Shown: one piece after another, positions 11,812-24,800 of the stretch
Layout of the letters: every line of letters starts with the position of its first letter
How positions within the stretch are numbered: the first letter of the stretch is position 1
Origin: Babylonia areolata
Lineage: Eukaryota; Mollusca; Gastropoda; Neogastropoda; Buccinidae
Length of the DNA: 64,000 bases
Assembly: GCF_041734735.1 (NCBI RefSeq)
Contig: NC_134883.1
Location: 19,701,247 to 19,765,246, forward strand
Direction of reading: 5' to 3'
The notes under the pieces: model-generated
Databases searched by the model: none
What the model was told of the DNA's origin: nothing
Seen by the model: only the letters and a program-made list of their open reading frames with translations
Translations under genes and position numbers: made by a program

Positions 11812-14800
11812 GTGAGTGTTATTTGAAAAAAGAAATGTATGATTAGTATTATATCATTTTTATGCTTACCTTCGATATTGTTTCCTACTTAAAGTTCTCA
11901 GAGATAACAAGTTAATCTTTATTTCCATCAGGCTGACTCCTGAAGCACTCCCCGAGTCATGGCCTGTTCTTCATCACTGCCAGGATCTGTTGGGCTTGTT
12001 AAGCAGGGAAGTTAGGGGACGGGAGCTGAGGAAACGCTAATTTGATTCAAAGATAATTTAAAAATTTTACGTGCGTTGCAAATTCTTTTGTAGATAAACA
12101 AAAGAATGATTCAGACCATCCACGCCGAAGTTTAGCACAGATTTCGCTTTGTGATAACATCACGAAGCACACAATTTGTTCAGTGACCACAGTGATTCAT
12201 TGCAGTGGTACTGATAGTGACAGGTCATGTACACATTACTACTCTTTGACCGCACATCAGCACCAAAATCAGGATTCACAGGAAGAAGTTCGAAGTGGAC
12301 ACAATGACAGTCCAAGGGTTTGTTTGTTTTTTGTTTTCTTTTTTTCTTCTTTTTTTTTCCATTTTTTTCCCCTCCCTGTCATTAAATTTGCTGAAAAATG
12401 AACAGCTTTCTTTCAAACACATTAACATTTGTGGTTTGCCGATGTGTATTTCTGAAAAACAAAACAAAAAAAGTCTGTCCTTTTTCGTTTTGTGTTTAAG
12501 ACCTGCAAGAGGTAGCTAAGATCATCAACTGGGGGATGGTGGTCAGGGAAGGACAATAGTTCAGTAACTGAAGGAGGTGTCACTGTGTTTGGACAGTTCT
12601 GTATACACAACACCACTTCTGCTAAGTAGCTTTACCCAACATGCTTAGTCAGGCCTTGAGAGGAGGGTGGGGCGGAGAAGCAATCAGTATCAGTAGCTCG
12701 AGGAGGCGTCACTGCATTCAGACAAATCCATATACGCTACACCACATCTGCCAAACAGATGCCTGACCAGCAGCGTAACCCAGCGCGTAGTCAGGCCTTG
12801 AGAAAAAATAAAAGATAATAAATAATAAATAATTTTTTTTAAATGAAATAAAATAAATAAATAAATTAAAAAAATAATAATAAAAAAAGATAATAACCCC
12901 CCCAAAAAAAACAGAAACAAAAAAAATATTAGAAAAAAAAAACAAAAAAATAAATTAATTAAAAAAGAAGTACTACTACTACTAATTATATTCATAAGGC
13001 ACAAAAACTTGATGAAGTCAACTATAAGCGTACCAAAGAAAAAAACAACAAAAAAACAAATAAATAAAATAAAATAAAAAAATTAAAAAGACAACAATGA
13101 TGATAAATAAGCAAATAAATGTAAAACATGCAGACACACATGCACACATACACACACATATATGCTGTTCTTTCTCTGTTTCTGGACCTTGTATTTGGAA
13201 TGAACTTCCTCTTTCGCTTCGTCAGGTCTCCACACTCAGCTCTTTCAAGTCTGGCCTTAAAACCCACCTCTTCACAAGATAGCCCCCCTCCCCTACCTCT
13301 TCCTTGTCTTCAGTTTCTTCAGTTTTAGAGTTATGCATGCGTGTGAATGACTGGTGTGAAAACGCTCAGTTTTGTCTCTGCACAAGATTCAGCGCTATAT
13401 AAATACCATCATTATTATTTATTATTATGCAAGAGGAGGATTCAGCAACATTTTGATAGATCTCCACATGAATATATCTCTGCATCAACCAATCCCTGTC
13501 TTGAATAAGAATTTGAAGTGGATTCTGGAGTGGGAACTAGATGATTTAAATTATACAAACCCGGGTGATTTATCATCAGGTTATGCCATCTTCGTCTTTC
13601 TGTTGGTGTACAAAGACAAGACTCCTTACACAACTTTTTTTTATGACATCCCATTAACTACCCCTAGAAAAGTTTTGATTGCCTCTAAATGCAGCTGTTC
13701 TAAAAGTATGTTTGCATGTTTCAGTACTGTCAAAATTAGGTCATTGTGAAGGGGGCACAAACAAAAACCAGTTAAGTGATTCTATCAGTTATCAGTCAAA
13801 TGTGATCTTTTTAGACGAACATGGAGGATTGGATTTGGAGTTAAACACACCATTAGATACTGAAGAAAAATAATGAACATAAGGCGAGAAGTGCTCATTG
13901 CTGTCCAGTAAGTATATTTGTGTATTTGAGAGGGCAAGGCTTTACTGATGTTTGGGTTTTGGGGTTCTTTTTTACCCCCAGTAATTGTTCACTGTTTTCA
14001 GGCTGCTATTTATCAGTGTGATTGAGAGTATGTGCATTCTGTTTCATGAAATCTGTTTTTAACTGGAACATTGTGTCATATTTTGAGTCAGACCTGGGGT
14101 GGGAACTGGCTAATGCTTGTCACTAAAACTTAAACAGTGTTTTCATACCAAATAAAGTAATATTGTTTCCTCAATTTTGTTGCCGTTGCAGAAGAGAAAA
14201 GTGTATCGTCTGATCAAACGGCATTATACAAAGAAGTTTGGGTTGTTCATGGAGACTGGCAACAGCGAAGGCAAAGTGCAGGCAATTCACAGCGATCTCC
14301 AGCAAATCATCAGCTACACACGATGGGTCATGCAGCCTCTCTTGTCTCCCAGTTATGTGGTTATACCGGTAAGACTGTGTGCTTGCTTGTGTTACATACA
14401 TTTCCATGCCTTTGTGTATGTGAACTAAAAGGCATCATTGAGGGTTTTCTAACACTATATTCAAAGTCACGGTCTCACTGATGGTGGTTTCTTCGTTGAA
14501 ACTCTTAGACTTGAATATTCTTTGTTTTGCATCTTCTAGTCATTGTTCTAGAAAATAAAGCCAAAGATCTGTTATCCTTGGAAGCCTTTAAATGCTTTAA
14601 TGTTTTCTTTGGGAAGATCGAGCAATGGATTGATGCATGACCTCGTCCGCATGGGCAGAAAAGAAGCAGACGCTGTCATGTCCAGCAGTGACAGAAGACA
14701 TTAGGTCCTGCTTAATCAAACACTAAGACACCAGCTGAAACTGCCTCCAGCTTGCATGCATAATGATGCTGGCCACAGATAGTAAAAACCCTTTGTGTGT

Positions 14801-16577
14801 GCTGGCCTTGTTCACATTGATCCCGTCATTTTGGGAGGATCCAATTGTCACCAAAGATTGTTGCACACCTTGTCCAAGCTAAGAGAGAAATGAAGTGGAC
14901 AATGACCTTGTCGATGCCAATTTGGGCATTTTGAACCTTACATTAATAATGAGTCCACCCCCTGTTGTGATGGCTGTAGTGCTGTACATGTCAGATGTCT
15001 GTTGTGATGGCTGTAGTGCTGTACATGTCAGCTGTTTGTTGTGATGGCTGTAACTAGTTGTAACTAGTGCTGTAATTATCAGCTGTCTGTTGTGATGGCT
15101 GTAGTGCTGTACATGTCAGCTGTCTGTTGTGATGGCTGTAACTAGTGCTGTACATGTCAGTTGTCTGTTGTGATGGCTGTAACTAGTGCTGTACATGTCA
15201 GCTGTCTGTTGTGATGGCTGTAACTAGTGCTGTACATGTCAGCTGTCTGTTGTGATGGCTGTAGCGCTGTACATGTCAGTTGTCTGTCGTGATGGCTGTA
15301 ACTAGTGCTGTACATGTCAGCTGTCTGTTGTGATGGCTGTAGTGCTGTTCATGTCGGCTGTCTGTTGTGATGGCGGTAGTGCTCTACATGTCAGCTGTCT
15401 GTTGTGATGGCTGTAGTGCTGTTCATGTCAGCTGTCTGTTGTGATGGCTGTAGTGCTGTACATGTCAGCTGTCTGTTGTGATGGCTGTAGTGCTGTACAT
15501 GTCAGCTGTCAAGTTCCAGAGTCCACTCAGCACTGCTGACACAGGGGACAGCACTGACATCCTGTGTCACATCAGTCATTGCACAGGTGGCAGACAGTGC
15601 ACTGTGTGATCAGGCTCTAGGCTGCATGCTGAGTCAGGCATATAACAGGGATATCATTATTAATATCATGCACTCATTTATATAATTATATGCATGATGA
15701 ATTATTAAACATACCAGGTTTGATTTCACACAGTGACACACATACTGACTGGACCCTACTGTTGCCATGTCAGTCTCATTGCTGTAGGATAGGGGGTTAT
15801 TTGAAAGAGTGAAAGTCGTTTGTAAATAATTAGAACTTTATCAGTTTGGAATATTTGAGGAGAGGGTGTGTGTGTTGGGAAGTGATTTTCAGCTATGAAC
15901 CAGCTTAGGGCACAAAATGTTAAATATTTCAAAAAGCTATTACTAAGTCAGACTGTTTGAAGATCAGATCACAAGATGCCACAGCTGGAGTTGCATCAAG
16001 ACATTTGAACAAATTTATTATTTTATATGTTGTGAACTGAGTGAACCATAAAGCTCATTGTTTGTAATACATAGTGACCATTTCTCTGTCTGTGGTTTAA
16101 ATGTTTTTTGCAATATATATATATTACAACTGTATGTGTGATTGTACTAAAAGTTCCTCTGTGTATGTGTGTGTGTGCACGCGCACATAGCATGTGTCAC
16201 AATATATGTGAGGATGTCTGCAGGTAGTGTTGTATGTCATTAATTAAATATCTAGGAATGTCATTAATTAAATATCTAAGAATGCACTTGTTCTTCCAGA
16301 AACTGATTACTGTGGATGAACAGTTTGTGGCCAGTGTGGTGAAGCAAGTCAGCAGTCAACGACCAGGTATCTTTTTTTTTCTTCTCTTTTTTCTCCCTTT
16401 TTTTTTTGTTGTTGTACAATTTCCTCTTTTCACTTCACACTTTGCATCTGGAACATGCCCTGTCATTTTGTCAAGTCCAGAAAATAACATGTAATAGATT
16501 TTGTTTTGAGGTGTTATAAATACTGAAAGAGATCAGACAATAACTTTATTAACAATATCTCATTTATATTTATATGG

Positions 16578-16632
<55 letters not shown>

Positions 16633-18829
16633 CTGTTAAGCTACAAGTACACCAGTTTTAAAAACAAGTCTTGAATTTGTTGAAATTGTTGTCGTTCAAT
16701 AAATGGAACTCCAAACAGTGAATGGAAACACAAGCAAGTGGAATCCTTACAAACCTTTCATTCTTAGCAGCAGAAAAATGTGCCCAGCAGATGAACAGTA
16801 TCTGTGACCCAGCTCCTTTATCATGTTCATGGATTGTTTATCAAGCAGTTGTTCAGGAGATAGAATGTGCAGTAGAGTTTCTGCATTCTCCCAGAACCTC
16901 TTTTCCAACCTCTCCTTCAGTTCACAGTCTGCACAGTGTAGGAATAGAGACACCATTTATGTTTTACAGACTGTGACCTGTGTGCTTTCTGTAAGGTGTG
17001 TGCAGGGGGGGTATATTTATCCTTTATATGATGAATACATACTTGTGTTAAATGTACTGTGTTGCACAAGCAGTTAGAGGCTAGTTTTGATGCAGATACT
17101 TGTGCCCAAAGGCATGTACCTTTGTTGAAGTGGTGACATGATGAATGTGTGATGACAACTACTGTTTGCTATGTATTGGTGTACAGTTAGTATATGCTGT
17201 GTCATAGTTGTATGACTAATTAGTGTTAATTATAATATTTGATATGGTCAGTATGAGTGTGTTATTTTTGGCCCAGTGATATATTTTGTAAACACAACTG
17301 GTCTTAAGAACTGCTCTGTCCACAACATCTGATAAAACTATATTACCTGTCTCATCCCCAAGAAAAAGAACCCCATGAATGATTACCATCCTGTTGCCCC
17401 AACTTCAAAAATAATGAAATGCTTTGGGAAATTTGTTCTCCGCCATCTGTTGTCTTTCACTGACCAACACCTTGACCATCTTCAGACTGACTACAAAGTA
17501 TACATGATGCATTTTCACTCTCCTCAATAATGCTGTCATTCATTTAAATAACACAGGATCCTGTATTTGCCGTACTGGCAGGGGGAGAGCACTTTTTTTT
17601 CTTTTCAAATTCTCTGGCACTGAACTGGTTAATGCTCAGTTTCATTGCTGTTCCTCTCAGTTCATTGATATCGTATCATTTAGAAAGTGATGATCATGTG
17701 AAAACTGTATTGTTGTGCAAAATAGATATTTGTGACTGTACAGTCCTAGAATTTATGTTCATGATGAACATGAACTGTGCCTCTCACTGTACCCTTGCCT
17801 GGTTACTAGAACCATGCACTTCGGTTGGGGGAGAGGGGCAAGAAGAAAAATGAATACATTGTATACATTGAAATAAAGTCTGCTTAGCAGTTGTAGTCTA
17901 AGTTGGATATTTTAGTGTTTGCAGATATATTCTGTATCCTGTGCATAGCTTTGATAAGCAGAGGGAGAACTGTTTCACTGCATCCATGCTGTGGATGTTA
18001 CAGCTCGGCGACTGAAGAAGACAGGAGACCGGGTGGACGAGGAATCGCTGTCAGCTCTGGTGCTGCCAGACTTCTGCTTTGTGTCAGACAGCAAGAGTGT
18101 CAGGAACGACTCATGTCCTCCTGTCACCATCAGTATAGAGATCAAGGTGAGCAGACATGTCCTGTGTCTATCAGTATTGACATCAAGGTGTCACCATCAG
18201 TATTGACATCAAGGTGTCACCATCAGTATTGACATCAAAGTGTCACCATCAGTATTGACATCAAGGTGTCATCAGTATTGACATCAGTCACCATCAGTAT
18301 TGACATCAAGGTGTCACCATCAGTATTGACATCAAGGTGTCATCAGTATTGACATCAGTCACCATCAGTATTGACATCAAGGTGTCACCATCAGTATTGA
18401 TGTCAGTCACCATCAGTATTGATACCAAGGTGTCACCATCAGTATTGAAGCCAGTCACCATCAGTATTGACATCAAGATGTCACCATCAGTATTGACATC
18501 AAGGTGTCACCATCAGTATTGACATCAAGGTGTCACCATCAGTATTGACATCAGTCACCATCAGTATTGACATCAAAGTGTCACCATCAGTACTGACATC
18601 AGGGTGAGCAGACAGGTTATGTCACCATCAGTATGATAATGATAAGAGGACATTTGGTACGCCAATTCCAGTGATACGTAAGCCCTTGGCGTTTGCAATG
18701 AAAAGCAGAATGACATTTGCATACTAAAAACACACACAGTACACCTGCACTCTTAAATCCTCCCACTCCAACCCCAACCAACAAACCCACACCCACTCCA
18801 CACAAGATGTACACACACACACACACTCA

Positions 18830-18882
<53 letters not shown>

Positions 18883-21800
18883 TGGCCACTCAAAGTATAT
18901 GAACATGTGCATGTTTAGAAATAGTAACAATAATAGTATAAGAATTAAGATAAAACATTAAAGTGAACACAAGAAATTAGTTACTGATTTGAATGGCTGG
19001 AAATAAATGAGTGCCCAAAGAGGTTTTGAAAGAAGGGCTAGAAGCAGCATGGCGGACAGGAAACGGGAGTGAGTTCCACGAAGAAGAAACCTGGAAAGAG
19101 AGAGTGCGTTTTCCGTATGATCTGGTTCTTTAAGATGGAAGAGATGGTCATCACCTGATGACCAGAGATGGAGAGTGGTAATGCAGAAGCTCAGAAAAAT
19201 AAGGAGTCATGCCATTCATAAATTTGTAGCACAGGACAGAGAGTTTGTAATCTGTTCTTTTCTCAATAGTTAACCAGTAGAGAGAATGAAGAAGAGGAGT
19301 GACATGAGCAAATTTGGGAGAAGGTAAGGTAAGCAGTTTTGGACTCTTTGCTCCGAAGTCTTGATAACAAGTAGCAGAGACCTCCAGCAAGTAAGTAGTC
19401 CGACTAGATAGGACCAGGGAACAGACAAGTGTTTTTGTTGCATCCTGGGACAGAAAGTGCTGAATAGAGCTTACTCTGTGTAACTCAAGGTAACAGATTT
19501 GACAGATAAAGGAAATCTACTGGGTTATTTATTTTTTGTTTTGTTTTGTTTTGTTTCAGCCAAAGAAAGCCTTCATCTCTTCTGACTACTCTGATGAAAT
19601 CTCTGAAAGCTCCGGTGTCTGCAAGTTTTGTATGCACCAGCATTTGAAGGTAAAAAAAAATGTTTGTTTTTAAAAACAGAATGGATCAAATCACTTGTTC
19701 TGATAAGTTACCTGGTTGATAAAACTAAAAGCATTGATCATACATGACAGGAAGTGAAAGGATATGAATGAGTTAGGCCATGCAGTTGATAAAATCACTT
19801 GTACTTGGTAAAAGCATTTATCATGCATGAAAGGAAGTGAAAGATAAGGGATATGAATGACTGAGTCAGTGAGTGGTATGGTCTGTGCTGACAGACTGTG
19901 TGCAAATTTAAGGTGATTCATTTGTTCTTTTGTTTCAGTGTCAGTCAGGACAATGGCCAGAGACAAGTAACTACTGTCCTCTGGATCTTTTCTCAGGGTT
20001 AGTCTCTGTGTGTGTGACTGTGTGTGTGTAACTGTGTGTGTGACTGTGTGTGTGTATGTCTGTGTGTGACTGTGTGTATGTGCAGCATCAATTCTCTGGA
20101 TCATGGGAAACATGAAATTTAGAAATTGAATATTTGATCAGTACCAACTATTTTTCAGCAGAATGTTTGGAGAAAACAAACTGCAGCCCTGCTCACCTTG
20201 CACACAATGTGTGGCCTGCAGTTTAAATGTTAAGCACGGATCACCAAGCATTGTCAGATTTATCTGGGCATTTTACAGTCTTCAAGTTTTATTTTGTGGT
20301 CTGTGTTGACAGTGAGTGGTGTGTGGTCTGTATTTTAAGGTCTTCAAATTAATTAAACCGGGTCTCACTTTGTGTTCTGTGTTGACAGTGAGTGGTCTGT
20401 ATTCTGAGGTCTTCAAGTTATACCAGCTATGAATAAAATCTAGAAAGATTCTCCAAACTAAAGTTACCAGTATTTTTGTCAGCAAACTCAATGTAAAGTA
20501 GGGAAAAGTCTGAATATTTTGATGACAAGTTATCTCGTCACTGTGGCAGCGAAGCATACATGCTTGCGCTGACGAGTTATCTCATCATATTGGCAGCCTA
20601 GGGGTTAATTCACATGTTTCATGTGTTCATGAATATTCATATTCAGTTTGATTATGATGTTGCATATAAATGTTGTGTTTGTTTTTGTTTTTTACAGAAA
20701 CCAGGAACGAATGAAACATGCATTGCAGTCTTTGATCAAAACACCACAGAATAACTTCAAGTTATGGAGGGTATGTGTGATCATAACTTATCGTATTTGT
20801 TGCTAATTTGTTTCTGTGGTCAGTTCATTGGCTTTTATATTATTGTCATATTTTCCCTCCAGACTGGTTTCATATTCATTCATTTATCCATATAATTATT
20901 GCTATTACTACAGTGATGGAATAATGAATGGTGATGATAATGATTATGATGATGGAAAGGAAAGGATAAGAGTGTGACAGATATCCATTGAACACACTGA
21001 GCACACTGTAACAGATACCCATTGAACACAAGGGCATAGTGTAACAGATATCCATTGAACATTGTACACACTGAGCACAGTGTGACAGATATCCATTGAA
21101 CACACTGAGCACAGTGTAACAGATATCCATTGAACACACTGAGCAGTTTGACAGGTATCCATTGAACACACTGAGCACACTGTAACAGATATCCATTGAA
21201 CACACTGAGCACAGTTGTAACAGATATCTATTGAACACACTGAGCACAGTGTGACAGATATCCATTGAACACACTGAACACAGTGTAACAGATATCCATT
21301 GAACTTGCTGAGCACAGTTGTAACAGATATCCATTGAACACACTGAGCACAGTGTAACAGATATCCATTGAACTCGCTGAGCACAGTTGTAACAGATATC
21401 CATTGAACACACTGAGCACAGTGTGACATATCCATTGAACACACTGAGCACAGTGTACAGATACCCATTGAACACGCCTAGCACAGTGTAACAGATATCC
21501 ATTGAATACACTGAGCACAGTTGCTGTTTGACAGCAGTAACAGTGTAACATATACTTTGAACACACTGAGCACAGTTGTAACAGATATTCATTGAACAAC
21601 TGTATGAACAACAGTATGATAGATACACTTTGAACACACTGAGCACAGTTGTAACAGATATTCATTGAACAACTGTATGAACAACAGTATGATAGATACA
21701 CTTTGAACACACTGAGCACGGTTGCTCACTGATGGCGGTAACAGTATGATAGATACACTGTGAGCACACTGAGCACAGTTGCTCACTGATGGCGGTAACA

Positions 21801-24800
21801 GTATGATAGATACACTGTGAGCACACTGAGCACAGTTCCTGACTGACAGTGGTAACAGTATGATGGATACACTTTGAGCACACTGAGCACAGTTGCTCAC
21901 TGATGGCGGTAACAGTATGATAGATACACTTTGAGCACACTGAGCACAGTTCCTGACTGACAGCAGTAATGATAGATACACTTTGAACACACAAAACAAG
22001 ATGTCAGCAGATACATGTAAATGGACTCGTGGCTGTGACTTTTCAGGATGGAGAAAATGTGTACAGTTCTGAACGGAGAGAAGACCTAGAAGACATACTA
22101 CATGAGTGGTTCAACAACCCTTCTGTGAAGAAAAACAGGTAGGTGATATATACTACACTACATCCCTTCTGTGAAGAAAAACAGGTAGGTGATATATACT
22201 ACACTAGTGGTTCAACATCCTTTCTGTGAAGAAAAACAGGTTGGTGATATATACTACACTAGTGGTTCAACAACCCTTCAGTGAAGAAAAACAGCGTGGA
22301 ATCTCTCTCCTCTGCATCGTCGGCAAGATCTTCGCCCGCATCATACTGAACAGACTGGTTGACCATGTCTCCAACACAGTCATCCCTGAAGCACAGTGCG
22401 GCTTCCGCTTAGGCAGGGGAACATGTGACATGGTGTTTGCCGTACACCAGATGCAAGATAAGTGCTGTGAGCAGAACAAGGAGCTCCACATGGTCTTTGT
22501 AGACCTGACTAAGGCCTTCGACACAGTGAACCGCCGTGGTCTGTTGGAAGATCCTCCTAAAGTTTGGCTGCCCAGAGAGCCTAATCCAGCTGATTGCGTC
22601 ATTCCACGATGGCATGCAGGCGAGAGTACAGGAAAATACTGACATGTCGGATCCGTTCCCTGTGGTAAATGGAGTGAAGCAGGGCTGCGTCCTGGCACCC
22701 ACACTGTTCTCTATTCTCTTCTCTGCCATGCTGATTGACGCCTTCCAAGACTGACCAGGGCATCTACATTCAGTTTCACACAGTTTGTCCGATGGGAGAC
22801 TCCATCAGTGGTTCAACAACCCTTCTGTGAAAAAAACTGTTTGTGACACTGTGTTGGTTACACTGTGTTGTTGACACTGTTGTTGACAGGATGTTGAGAC
22901 TGTTGTTGACAGGATGTTGAGGCTGTTGTTGACATGTGTTGACACTGTTGTTGACAGGGTGTTGACACTGTTGTTGACAGGGCGGTGAACCTGTTCCTGG
23001 ACATGGTGATAGAAATCCTGCTGATGTCGGTCTCCCCGGACGACCACCAGCCTCACTCTGACCTGACCAGGTCGCCCACCTTGCAGCGCTGCCAGAGCTC
23101 TTCCTTCATGTACACCAAGCATGGCCACAGTCAGTGTACCCATATAGATATATAGAGAGATATGTAAGTATTACATAGTGTATTATAGTGCTGGAACATC
23201 CCAGACATTTCACAGTTCCATCAACATTTGCCTTCAATTCTTGGCCCTCAGAGCGATGAACTTGAATGAAGATTCCTGCATATTACAACTTTTACGACAT
23301 AGGGATGATAACTTGAAGACGTGTAAGTCAGTGACGTGCAGATGTCAGACAGTGACATGTGCAGGTGTCAGTCAGTTCGTGATATGTGCAGGTGTCAGTC
23401 AGTCACATGATGTGCAGGTGTCTGATAGTCAGTGACACATGCAGGTGTCTGACAGTCAGTGATATGGTATGTGCAGGTGTCAGTCAGTGACATGTGCAGG
23501 TGTCAGTGACATGTGCAGGTGTCTGTCAGTAAGTGACATGTGCAGGTGTCTGTCAGTCAGTGGCATGTGCAGGTGTCAGACAGATAGTGCCTTGTGCAGG
23601 TGTGAATCAGTCAGTGCCGTTTGCAGGTGACATACAGTCAGTGCGGTGTGCAGGTGTCAGACTGTAAGTGACATGACATGTGCAGGTGACATACAGTCAG
23701 TGCATCGTGCAGGTGCCTGTCAGTGGCTGCCGGAGGGCTGTGTCCTGGAGCGTGTGTATGCTGCCCAGCTGCTGGATGATATGGACGTAATGGGCGTGTA
23801 CCCTATGTACCTGCACCTCATGACACACCTGAACAACCAGCCCTCCCTCTGGTACGTCACCCACCCACCCTCACTGGGGTCTACCCTCTATCTGAATCTC
23901 ATGACACACCTAAACAACCACCCCTCCCTCTGGTACATCACCCACCCACCCTCACTGGGGTCTACCCTCTGTATCTGAACCTCATGACACACCTAAACAA
24001 CCACCCCTCCCTCTGGTACGTCACCCATTCACCCTCACTGGGAATATCGTCTTTCACATGGTTACACCTTCTATCACTTGGGGCATGCACACTCCTGGCT
24101 ACTGCTATGTATTTAGAGGAGTTTGTGATGACCAAGTGCATTTTGCTAGGTTGTTAGGCACATACAGAAAATGTTGTGGTCAGATGAAAAAAATCATCTT
24201 TTGTCATGTGATGTTGATGGCCATGATGATTACAGTCACCTTTCGTATCCAGTGATTGATGCTGTGGAAAAGTGGTTCCACAAAACTCTGACAGTGGTAA
24301 AGCTGAAGAGAACTGAATGCTGTGACTTTATAATGAGTGCAGGATGTTGCTTTCTCAGGCAGATTGCTGTACATTGTTTGTGTGTTTCCAAACAGTTGTA
24401 ATGATAGCCATGAAATCTCTGTTGGGAAACAATTGAACATGAAAAAAAAAAAAGATTAATTTTTCGTGATATGACTTGAGTTAACCAGAAATATATTTTG
24501 TTGTAAATGGAAGGTGATGAACATTGGAAAGACAAGTGTTGTTCATTCTGTCTTGCTGTCTGTGCCATGCAAGATGAGAGATGTGAGTGACACCGGATGT
24601 GGTGACAGGTCGCAGTGGGGGTTTGATGGCCATTTTCCTCACAACTGGCTGCTGGACAGTGCTGCCTTCCATGCCCTGGACCCCACCTCTCTGGACTGGA
24701 AGGTGCAGACGGTGCGTGCCTTCTTTGTTCTCACCTGTTCCCTGGACCTTTGTTGGAGACACACACACACACACACACATGTACCTGTTGGAGACACACA

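Noticed and set aside
20876-21719. Cys-rich - strand frames of 163-256 codons
   Set aside because: Repeat translations of the intron 7 array, overlapping in several frames.
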